This document shows positions 36,441 through 45,363 of a stretch of DNA of 64,000 nt, in pieces. Both the position numbers and the translations under genes were made by a program. The notes beneath the pieces are model-generated. The model ran no database searches, was not told the origin of the DNA, and saw only the letters and a list, made by a program, of their open reading frames with translations. Within the stretch, counting starts at the first letter, position 1. Each line of letters starts with the position of its first letter. This stretch comes from Eurosta solidaginis (taxonomy: Eukaryota > Arthropoda > Insecta > Diptera > Tephritidae), in assembly GCF_040869045.1 (NCBI RefSeq), contig NC_090319.1, positions 364,440,269 through 364,504,268 of the forward strand, in the 5' to 3' direction.

Positions 36441-36967
36441 CTTTCATGACGGCTGGTTGTCAGGGATAATCCCAAGGTACTTACTTCTATCTGACAGCCC
36501 TAGCGGTGATGAAATTTGGAATATCGCTCTCGAGGAATCCTGTTTTTTATGTAAAGATAAATTTTTGAGAAGTACTAGTTCGACCTTTTCCCAAATTTTT
36601 TAAAGAATGTGACATTGATGACATTCCAAGACCTGGGAACATAAGCCATATAGTTTGCGTAAATGGCAGCCCCCTAGCTGAAAGGAGCCACCAAAAATCT
36701 CGAAAGTTGCGTGGCAATTATTACATCCAGACCCGGAGACTTTTTCGGCTTATAAGAGTTAATTCTATCTTATATATTATTTCTAATTGCTGTTTTAGTG
36801 TACAGGTCCCATTTTCGCTCTTATTTGGAATTCAAATCTATAAATAAAATTTTGGTTGCAGATATGGGGTTTCGTGCTATCAGCCAGCTTTGGGCATTAT
36901 TAGTCGTAGTTCTTTTTTTTAGCTATATTTTATTAAACTAATTTGTTAATAATATAATAAAAAAAAA
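36441..36967. other. Unrecognised spacer, possibly old LINE
   Basis: No clear motif in any frame. It precedes the foldback element; an A-run lies at 36959-36969. Confidence 0.35.
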
Positions 36968-37307
36968 AATTTTAGTTAAACGGTTTTACTGAACACAATA
37001 TTTACATTACATAGTACTAAAAGCTAGAAAATAATTAGGTCGGTCCTAGATACTAGTCATCATACTCCTCCTCAATCTAGAGTGTTGATCAGACAACTAA
37101 ATAAAAGCGTTGGAAGCATCAAATTTCTATTACAGTCATAAGTGAGACCAATTGAACCTTAATAAAGTTATATAACATCTCACATTTTTAGAAATTCCAC
37201 GCGGCCAACGTTTTTATTTAGTTGTCTGATCAACGACTTAGATTGACGAGGAGTATGATGATTAGTACCTTAACCTTGTTTTCAATAAAACCGTTTAACT
37301 AAAATTT
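36968..37307. repeat. 340-bp foldback element
   Basis: AAATTTTAGTTAAACGGTTT (36968) is mirrored by AAACCGTTTAACTAAAATTT ending at 37307. Pairing continues through ATCATACTCCTCxTCAATCTA and GATCAGACAACTAAATAAAA (left) against their complements (right), leaving a central loop of some 70 bp (about 37125-37195). The left arm has an insertion relative to the right. One arm alone is also found at 30571-30730, also next to a helicase remnant. Confidence 0.8.
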
Positions 37308-37826
37308 GTATACATTTTTTTTCAAGTTTTTAGTCTTTATTTAATTGCGTAATATTTCTCATTCTAAATAATTCATTTAGTAGCTCATTATTACAAGGAC
37401 TCCTTCCTGATAATTTGTTACAATTTAAGTTCTCAATACATAATTCTTCCAAAGACTTTACTCGACTCAGCGCCATGCATGCTTGTCCCTCCTCGAACTC
37501 AAAAATATTTTGATGTCACTTCTGCCGGACTGTATGTAATATTTCTTCCAAATATGAGCCAAATCGGATATCATAGGTCGCTTTCTATACATGTACATAT
37601 GTATTATGTGTTGCAAATATGAACCAGATCGGACCACAAATACGATTTTTCGAAATATTTCGATCCACGCACCACCTATGGGAGGTTTTTTTCTTATTAT
37701 TGCATTGTCTTCGGGTTCTGAACTATATTCCAAGTTCCAAGCGTGTAGTTTATCGGGAAGTTACTTAAATTTCAATTACAAAATTCTGTTCGCCCGGCCG
37801 TTAAGTCACGCTAAATAAAACCGTTT
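37308..37826 (-). pseudogene. Helitron/Pif1 helicase C-terminal remnant, second copy
   Basis: Minus-strand frame around 37497-37345: FEFEEGQACMALSRVKSLEE, then LCIENLNCNKLSGRSPCNNE, then LLNELFRMRNITQLNKD and a stop. It carries the motif VI G-Q-A-x-x-A-L-S-R-V of Pif1-type helicases and the short tail after it. Homologous over its whole length with 30731-31290, and again bracketed by AATAAAACCGTTTAA repeats (37284 and 37811). A C-terminal scrap only; no ATPase motifs remain. Confidence 0.65.
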
Positions 37827-38134
37827 AAAAATAAACGATTGTGAGCACACAAAGAAGCCTATTTGTACTATTGCACTATTGTGAATATTTGATTAGAACT
37901 AACACTGCTTTACCGACAGTTGCTAACATTCGCCAGATGGCAGTGTAAGCGCATGTAAGTTTATAGATGATTGATCGATAGAACAGCTGATTTCTGTTGA
38001 TATTTGATATGAGACATTTATATTAGATGAGCACGGGTTCGGCTCGTATTATTAAAATTATAATGACCCATGCAAGTTAGAATCACCCAAGAGAATATAT
38101 AAAATTCTTCTTAAGCTGACAGTCGCTTGCAGCG
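37827..38134. other. Unrecognised spacer
   Basis: No motif seen. Confidence 0.35.
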
Positions 38135-38646
38135 AAACACATTCCTGCACAATTGGGAAAAGGAGTGTTCATTAGAAATCCAATGCGTTTCTCACCTCTC
38201 ATCGGCCAGCTTCCATTTATATCTCCCAGGTACTCCAAGAAGCAAGATCCGTCGATAGGATCTTCCTGAGCTCACGGAGTCGATACCCAGGACTTCCGTT
38301 TCCTAATATCCCATTTAAAAACACCCAAACCTACCGTGAACAGCTGCAACTCCGAGGGAGGTTTACCCTTTTTGGCTGAATTGTAGTGCCGTCTACTGGA
38401 AGTTCTGCAGCCTATAAGCGTTTCCGTCCACCACGTAGGCTTACCCCTAAACATATGAGCATCCAGGGACAGGAGTAATGAAGAGCACTGCTGAAAAGTC
38501 AACTTATCTGCCACGGAATCCACAGCAGTTTTATGTAGCGCCTGTCCCGCCGCAAGTTTATCTAGCTTGCAACTATATAAATCGCAGTAAGTTCGTTTGG
38601 GAATGCTTAAAAAGATTTTGTTTGGACGTGAGTTTACAGGATACAT
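38135..38646 (-). pseudogene. R1/Jockey-clade LINE, endonuclease-RT linker
   Basis: The minus strand from 38646 reads VDSVADKLTFQQCSSLLLSL then FRGKPTWWTETLIGCRTSSR then HYNSAKK, and further FKWDIRKRKSW and ELRKILS. W-W-x-x-x-L...R...N-x-A-K...Y-K-x-x-I-R-x-x-K-x-x-S-W is the standard linker between endonuclease and RT in this clade. Stops break it after position 38272. Oriented as the fragment at 36250-36440, which could be the downstream part of the same old insertion, now with foldback and helicase debris in between. Confidence 0.65.
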
Positions 38647-38760
38647 AAGCTCTTGTTTGAAATAAAAGTGGAAAGTGGTTCACTTCAAGCTATGGTATCT
38701 GGGCTACCCCCTTTGTGATGGAGAGAAAAGCATCGACTCGGATGTTTATACTGTGTTTGT

Positions 38761-39174
38761 TATTGTAGCGATAAGCATACCCCCGAAGGCCTTGCGGACT
38801 GTTATCGATGTTGATGATTCTTTGCCGGATGCAGTTCCGGAACATTCCACTAACAAGCACTATTCACTATTATGGTACCATGCCCAACCATCTCGGGAAC
38901 GATTTGGTATGACCACATGAAACATTCTAGGTCATACCGCCCTCCCACCCTTAGATCAGTAAGGAATTTGGGGTCGCCGGAGCGTCGGATGTTAAAGAGA
39001 CAGGATTCGCCACGGGTCGGTGAGGTTGACAATTGAGTTGGAGAAGTTATATAGTGCGCTAGCAACCCCTCGAAAGGGTTGCGCTTTACAACCCATTGAA
39101 TCAATTTTGTATTTTAGTCGCCTTTTATTACAGGTATACCTGACGCGGGTATATTCTTAGCCCCCCTAACCCCA
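38761..39174 (-). mobile_element. CAA-tailed retroposon, full-length reverse copy with TSD
   Basis: The complete block order is seen on the minus strand: GGGGTTAGGGGGGCTAAGAA, ATACCCGCGTCAGGTATACC, GCGACTAAAATAC, GGGTTGC...GCGCA, CAACCTCACCGACCCGTGGC, GAATCCTG, CGTTCCCGAGATGG, GCAAAGAATCATCAACATCG and the CTACAATAAC tail. TGTTTGT at 38754-38760 and 39175-39181 is a probable 7-bp target duplication. About 414 bp. There is no open frame and no clear pol III box, so it may be a SINE or a mobilised LINE 3' end. Confidence 0.75.
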
Positions 39175-39470
39175 TGTTTGTCCTGCTCTTCCCACTTTAA
39201 TGCAGCGATCGCACCTAACCTGACATCTGACAATTTTGTAAAGTCATTCACGCCATTTCATAATGCCAATGTAAGTGCTTTGTACTGACTCATTTGGAAC
39301 CAGTGAAAATTTAATGCTACGAAATGCGAAACATTTGAAATGTTTAATGTAAACAGAACAATTACAATGACTTTCCAATAAGTCAATAAAAAAATATTTT
39401 AATTTTCATAAATATTGAAATCTATTTTATAGCATTATTATTTGCACTAAATATTTAATTGCATTAAGTC
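39175..39470. other. Upstream region of SAM gene 1
   Basis: AT-rich; no TATA box or initiator can be fixed. An in-frame TAA at 39465-39467 sits one codon before the ATG and supports the start. Confidence 0.4.
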
Positions 39471-40556
39471 ATGCGCGAACAATTTGTGGGGGCTGACGAA
39501 AAGTTCGTTAAGCCTAAAAAAGTTTATCCTTCCAAATATACGCCAATACAACATTATAAATTTGATGGGCGTCCAAATATTCGAAAAGAACCAGGATTCG
39601 ATAGAAACGCATTGCCGATTGTATTTCGGGTATCACCGGATACTTTACTCAATCTATGCATCAAAATAATTGATGCAATGCCCTTGCCAGATGTTTACAA
39701 ATGGACAAATGTGCAAGTTTGCAAATGGATACGCAAGTATGGCTATCCCCAATATATGGTGAGAATCTATTTTCAAATAATCACTTTCTTTGATTTATTT
39801 TAAACTTATTTCAAATATTTTCAGAACACATTTCGTGTTAACCTGATAACAGGACAAAAACTTTTACTACTCGATGCTCAATCCCTTTGCGCAATGAATA
39901 TAAAAAATTTCGATCATATCAAACATATCGCTTATGGTATACGACGTTTATTCTTTTTTGAGATGACCAAGCATATACGCCAGATATCGCTGCCACCTGA
40001 ATTTTATTATGAGCTGTACCAATTGTTTGAGGTGAAAAGTGGGCGTAAATATGAGGAGATAAGACGTTCCGATCTCTGGCGTCGTATGCAATTGTTACGT
40101 AAAAAAACTCCGAATTATTCGCATTGGGAGCTACTTGAACGTTGGTTGGCACGCGAATACGAACAAAGCGAGATTTTTGGTGGTGTGAGCCGTTATCGTC
40201 TCTACAAATGCATACCAAAGCGACCGCAAGAAGAACACATTGTAAAACATGTAAATCCTTGTAATTGTATGCCACCATGTTCATGTTATTGGACTGAAGA
40301 AAGGCATCTTAAGAAACCGTCGGTATTTTCATTACTCAAACCCCATCGTAAACCGGACCCATGTTACGATTATTCTAAAAATGGTTGTAAAGATTGTGCG
40401 GCGCCATGCACATGTCAATGGCCTTCACGTTTCTATAAGTTTGATTTATTATTGACGTGCTTAAAGACAAGCTATCCAGCTATATATGGAGACAAAGAGC
40501 GTGAGCTAAGACGACCTAAATTTGCAATCGGTCTATCATTTAATAATTATAGTTAG
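39471..40556 (+). CDS. SAM-domain protein with paired Cys-Trp motifs (gene 1), two exons
   Basis: Exons 39471-39758 and 39825-40556, joined across a 66-bp intron with GT at 39759 and TTTTCAG ending at 39824. The product is 339 residues. The start is fixed by an in-frame TAA at 39465-39467. Residues about 75-143 form a SAM domain (WTNVQVCKWIRKYGYPQY, then FRVNLITGQKLLLLDA, then MNIKNFDHIKHIAYGIR), closest in my reading to that of SAMD15. The intron falls inside it after Met96. A basic, Trp-rich helical region follows (RRSDLWRRMQLLRKK, LLERWLARE). The C-terminal part has two like-spaced motifs: C242-x-C244-x3-C248-x-C250-x-W252 and C284-x2-C287-x3-C291-x-C293-x-W295, possibly metal-binding. No signal peptide or membrane segment. 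The frame is intact through two exons and conserved with the gene at 60398-56954, which argues for a real gene. SAM domains usually mediate protein-protein contacts; the biological role here is unknown to me. Confidence 0.88.
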
Positions 40557-40597
40557 ATAATCAATGCAATACAGTTTACGGTAAAACATCATGTCAT

Positions 40598-40603
40598 AAT
40601 AAA
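40598..40603 (+). promoter_or_regulatory. Polyadenylation signal of SAM gene 1
   Basis: AATAAA 42 bp after the stop codon of the gene ending at 40556, in an AT-rich trailer. Confidence 0.6.
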
Positions 40604-40642
40604 TATAGGTATGGTTGCTTCGTATTTTCTTTTCTTATTTTG

Positions 40643-41000
40643 AGTCCACCGTGGTGTGATTGTAGTGTGCTCCGCCTACCACATACGTACGCCCTACGTT
40701 CACACCCCAGGCAAAGCAACATCAAAATTTTAGAAATAAGATTTTTCAATTAGAAGAAAATTTTTCTAAGCGGGTTCGCCTCTCTGCAGTGTTTGGCAAG
40801 CGCTCCGTGTGTATTTCTGCCACGAAAAGCTCTCAGTGAAATTTCATCTGCCTTGCAGATGCCGTTCGGAGTCGGCATAAAACATGTAGGTCTCGTCCGG
40901 TCAATTTGTAGGGAAACTCAAGAGGAGCACGACGCAAATTGGAAGAGAAACTCTGCCTTAGATCTCTTCGTAGGTTTACGCGCCTTACATTTATGTTTAT
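40643..41000 (+). mobile_element. tRNA-derived SINE, most complete copy
   Basis: The head CACCGTGGTGTGATTGTAGT followed by GTGCTCCGCCTACC resembles a tRNA 5' half with an A box; CCCTACGTTCACACCCC stands where the B box (GGTTCAANYCC) belongs. The body blocks GGCAAAGCAACATCAAAATT, TGTTTGGCAAGCGCTCCGTG, GATGCCGTTCGGAGTCGGCA, GACGCAAATTGGAAGAGAAA and CGCGCCTTACATTT are all in order. About 350 bp. It lies just after the polyadenylation signal of SAM gene 1. Confidence 0.85.
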
Positions 41001-41402
41001 TTAGTTTGAGTCAAGGCGAAGCCATATAAGGTGATGATAAAGCAAATTCAACTCAAATTGATTTTGACCCACTGGCACCTTAATGTACTAAGTCGATGTA
41101 TGTATGGAAATTACTAAGAAGAAGCAATCAGCTGATGGGACAACACCTCCCGGTACTGAATTCGCCTTGATTAGTGGTCAAGAAAACTAGACAATTTCTT
41201 AAGCTCTCTATGATGCTCTTGACGTCCCTTCAAGATCCACCACTTAGATACTGTACTGCATTAAAAACACTACTTTCCCAACCCCAACTTAAAGTACGAA
41301 CACGTCCTGTTTTAGAATTTGTTTGAACAAGACCTACATATAACGAGACTATCTTCATTTTTGTACTTAACATCTAATCGTTAACAGATTTCTCATACTA
41401 AT
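41001..41402. other. Unrecognised spacer
   Basis: No gene or repeat identified. Confidence 0.35.
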
Positions 41403-41943
41403 TACACCATTTCGAGTTGTAAATGTGAAAGTGTTGGATATAAATGCGAAAGCGTCACATGAAAATGAGAATAGTAAATTGTTAATACGAAATAGTTACT
41501 TTGATATAAGAACAGTAACTTATAAGAGAGATAACGTCAAATGAATAGTCAGATATAAATGAGAATAGTCAATTTAATAAGCAAATGCGTCATATGGATA
41601 TGAGATTTGTCAATTGTAAATGCGAAAGCGGCATATCGATATGACAATTATCGCCAAACCAACCCCGTTTCCGGTCGATCGACAACACTCCAGTCACTCA
41701 AATCGCACCGAGTGAGTGGATGTATGAGCCCCTTTCAAGTACAAGTGACGCTGTCGCATACTCAGATAATGCTTTCTCATTTACACCTGACTATTCTCAT
41801 TTCCATTTGACGCCTTCGTGTTTACATCTGACACTTTCTCATTTCCAAATAACTTTTCAAATACAAATGACGCTTTTGCATTTTAACTTGAACTATTCTC
41901 ATTTCAATATGACGGTTTCACATTTAGAATTGGAAATGGTGTA
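41403..41943. mobile_element. Foldback-type element with arms built of short repeats
   Basis: The ends TACACCATTTCGAGTTGTAA and the complement of TTAGAATTGGAAATGGTGTA are inverted. The left arm (41403-41650) is a run of degenerate 25-30 bp units of the type AAATGCGAAAGCGTCA or AAATGAGAATAGTCA. The right arm (41725-41943) is the same in reverse (TGACGCTTTTGCATTT, TGACTATTCTCATTTC). The middle (about 41655-41720) is unrelated. Long arms made of short tandem repeats are the hallmark of Foldback/Galileo-like elements in flies. No transposase, and no clear target duplication. Confidence 0.7.
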
Positions 41944-42589
41944 GACTTACATATAACCATCTTTAGCGTGTCATCTCAAAATAGAAACACGAAATAAAAG
42001 AGTAACCTGAAAATTTGACAGCTAATAATCCAGTTTATAGGCTTGGGACAAATGGTGCAACTAGATTAACTATTGCGGATTTATTGTAGACAGACATGTG
42101 TAAACTTGGTAAAGTACAGCCTAAGAAAGTATCTTATGTAAAACGTGCTGTCACTAAGTTATTACATTGTGACGTTCTTCAATGAATTCCTGATATATCT
42201 GTCATCGGTGTGCTCACTGAACTATCGAATAAATACACCACTCAGTTGTTTCGTCATTATTTCTCCCAGGGTCTAGACTTTTCTCAAACATCCTTCCCAA
42301 GTAGTTGCTGGTTTACTACTCGGTCTTCTCTGTCTCATTTTAGCTATCGTGCTATTTAGTTCACTTAGATTTTTGTTGTTGGGCAGTATAGTGAGGTATC
42401 AAACTTGCAAATATACGCCACAGTGCATACGTAGTTGGTTATCTACAAAGCGTTCTCTGCCATATTTGTTTTCAACATTCAGCATCATTGTCAATAATTG
42501 GCGACTACTATGCGATATTGGCCATTTATATCAATTCATGCCAGATATGCCAGTTTCGCTATTACTGACTCCAATTGAGTGCACCAAGG
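41944..42589. other. Unrecognised region
   Basis: A 105-codon frame (42349-42666) runs into the LINE scrap and has no known domain. Nothing else is seen. Confidence 0.35.
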
Positions 42590-43030
42590 GCCTTCAAGTC
42601 TGTCTCAACCTGCCTCTCCTACCCCAGTGCGGGCCTCCATCTCCCCCTGCTTCCAAATATGAGTGACGATTTAAATGCTTTCTGGGCCATCGCGCCTTCG
42701 TCCACCAGCATAACAAGATCTAGCCAATGAACGCTTTACACTTTAATTCGCTGCACTATATTAATAGCTCCACAAAGGTCATGAAGCCCACATTTATACC
42801 TCCTTCGATACCCTCCGTCAGCATCACGGTAAGAACCTTAACTTTTATTAATACTTCAAGGGTGATCTCAATACCGGGCCATACATCAAGCTATTTACGA
42901 TAAGCGGTTTGCAGGCTGACTAAAACAAGTAGCGGTTGGTAAAAGTTATTCTAAGTTTGATTTTCGCTGTTATTGCTGCTCCAAAGTGGACGAAATCCTT
43001 CAGAGGCTCGTATTTACATGTGCCAACAGA
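42590..43030 (-). pseudogene. Strongly diverged RTE-like LINE tail
   Basis: On the minus strand the block order follows the tail domain of the RTE-like LINE (complement of CAGTGCGGGCCTCCATCTCC, GGCCATCGCG, AAGATCTAGCCAATGAACGC, TTTAATTCGCTGCACTATAT, CCATACATC, AAGTGGACGAAATCC). No frame remains open. Older than the other copies. Confidence 0.5.
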
Positions 43031-44028
43031 CGCCACAACTTCTCGTTGTCTTCTTTCATGGTAAGTTCAATTTTTAACCCAGATCACGGGTTTTAGCTAT
43101 CAACAGTAAAAACGCAGATTATCATACTTACAGCGAGGCTGATCTCCACTATCATTAACATGACGGTTGGCGATCAGCAAATAGAAGCACGCTCTCCAAC
43201 GTAATATTCCCGGGTGAAGCTAGTCAGTAAGACCAACCTTTCGGGGCACATGTAAGAAGCCTGCGAAAGGACGACGCTTAATACTCTCACAAGCCTCGGG
43301 TTCTATATTTTTATTCGGTGTAGCAATGAAAGCCGGTAGCACCGAACCTCCCACACCTCGGTCCCACGTATAGGGGCGTTACGATTACATTCTCACTAAG
43401 CATACAGAAGCTGTCTTGTCCCCTGCGGGAATCATGCAAATACATCATCTCGCTTAGAAAAGAAAAGCAATCTACAAACGCGAATCAGAGGCGAGTGCAA
43501 ATACCGTTGCAAAACAAGCGCGAGAAAAGTCTATGCAGAACAACAAGAGCGCAAGAAAAATACCTAATTGCTGAACTGAAGTCGGACATGGTTACTTCGG
43601 TAAACATCTTCATAGAACCCAAGCTTCCTGTTCTGCATCATATTAGATGTACGCAACACTTTCGAATGCGAGCATTTCATCCAACATCAAAGGGTAGAAG
43701 AGATATTTGGCGACCTATCGACGGAGAGTATCATCAATAACATGATCTGCCGAAGCGACGGATGTGATGAGGTCAGCAGATATGTGAGATGTATAGTTCT
43801 CACGAAACGAGAAGATGGTGGCCTATCCCATATACATAAGAGTAGACAGAGATACCATATAGCGCGGCCCGTATTCGAAGTAATTCAATATGCGCACCCA
43901 GGTACGCGGAACCGCTAGGGCCGTGGGCGGTTAGGTTTTAGTGGGGAGTAATTACACACGCAAAATTTCGCTGTGAGGTTTCAAATATACGGGTAAAGCA
44001 TTTCCTCCTTGAACCTAAAACAAATAAA
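43031..44028. other. Unrecognised region, less AT-rich
   Basis: The base composition is more balanced than in the surroundings. An 81-codon frame at 43495-43740 has no motif I know. The region could be degraded coding DNA of a retroelement, but I cannot show it. Confidence 0.35.
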
Positions 44029-44853
44029 AAACAAGTAAGGAAGGGACTGTCTTCGGCTGTGCCGAAGACTTCATACCTTTCATGAATGGGGCTGAACAAT
44101 AATCTTATCCCGTTCGTAATCTACAAATAATCGGATGTATAAGATAAGAAATATATAGTGAATAGATGTACATACCTAAACGATTTTTAAGATAAATACA
44201 AAATAAAAAATGGCAAAAAACCCCCTTATCTGAACGATCGGTTGTATGGGATATATATTATATATAGCTCCGATGGAAATGATTTTTTCATAAACTCTTC
44301 TATGATATATTATAATAAATATCACCAAGTTTAACGTTTTTATATTGAAAATTAAGGGCGAAATCGCTAAAAAGCTTTCTATCTGAACGATCGGTTGTAT
44401 TGGATATATACTATATATAGCTCCGATCGAAATAATTTTTTCAGGATATCTTCTATGATATATTAAAATATATATCACCGAATTTCACGTTTACACTTTC
44501 TAAATTTCGGCAGGAATGGCCAAAATCGTCTTATCTGAACGATCGGTTGTATGGGAGATAAATGTTATAGTGGTCCGATCCTACCGGATCCGACAAATGT
44601 CTAATATTATACAAAAATACATCCTTGTGCCAAATTTCTTTGAGATATCTCAAAATTTGAGGGACTAGTTTGCGTTCAAACAGACAGAGGGACGAACAGA
44701 CGGACGGACCGACGGACGGACAGACGGACATGGCTATATCACCTCAGTTCGTCGCGATGATCAATTCGGTATACTTAATGGTGAGTCTATCTTCTATATT
44801 TCTCAACGTTACAAACATCGGACCAAAGTTAATATACCATTTCATATTCATGA
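44029..44853 (-). mobile_element. Second helentron-like family
   Basis: Reading on the minus strand, the 3' end is CTTCGGCACAGCCGAAG (hairpin, complement at 44050-44068) followed by ACAGTCCCTTCCTTACTTGTT ending at about 44029, the same end as the main family. Inside are three units of about 142-163 bp with TCTGAACGATCGGTTGTAT (44230, 44393, 44535) and TATATAGCTCCGATSGAAA. A (GGAC)n-type run lies at 44697-44730 and the other terminus near TTTCATATTCATGAGG (44853). TTTCATGAAT near the hairpin and ATTCATGA at the other end form the subterminal inverted motif. It has the same plan as the main family with different sequence. Non-coding. Confidence 0.75.
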
Positions 44854-45294
44854 GGTTCTTCGATAGCTTTTTTTTGAAATTTTCGTTTTTACGAAAACAG
44901 GGTGACCAACCACCAGTTTAATCGATAATTGGAAATATTTTGTACATGCATGGCGTACACGTAATTTTTTTAATGAAGACTTCACATGATGAAGAGAATA
45001 TTCAGGGTTTCTCATCTCGTTACGTTTTCCCTTATTCTGACAGGTTTGGCATGCATATTTTAGCGGTTTGTCTATCATAGAGAACTGCCTTTGGTTTCTA
45101 TTACGATCGGAGTAGATTTTGCTATAAATTTAGAAATATTATAACTATATAAGCCGCTACTAGCATTGTTTAGCCAAAAAGATTAATGCCCTTATTGAAT
45201 TCTATCTTCCATACAATTCACAAATTTTTAATTATCTCATTATTGCTGTACACTATCTACAAGCAAACACCAAATTGACGATTTATACCATTTG
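44854..45294. other. Unrecognised spacer
   Basis: No gene or repeat recognised. Confidence 0.4.
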
Positions 45295-45358
45295 GGCAAT
45301 TTATTATTACAATTTATCATCATCATCATCATATAATAAATCGTAATAATAAATTGCC
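45295..45358. repeat. Near-perfect hairpin with CAT-repeat loop
   Basis: GGCAATTTATTATTACAATT (45295 on) pairs with the complement of AATCGTAATAATAAATTGCC (ends 45358), with one mismatch. The loop is (CAT)n. The helentron end lies only a few bases beyond (about 45364). Confidence 0.85.
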
Positions 45359-45363
45359 AATTA

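Noticed and set aside
39919..40284. 121-codon antisense frame across SAM gene 1
   Set aside because: A shadow of the conserved plus-strand exon; no motif of its own.
43495..43740. 81-codon frame in a less AT-rich stretch
   Set aside because: No recognised domain, no conserved neighbour and no splice signals that extend it. Left as unrecognised.
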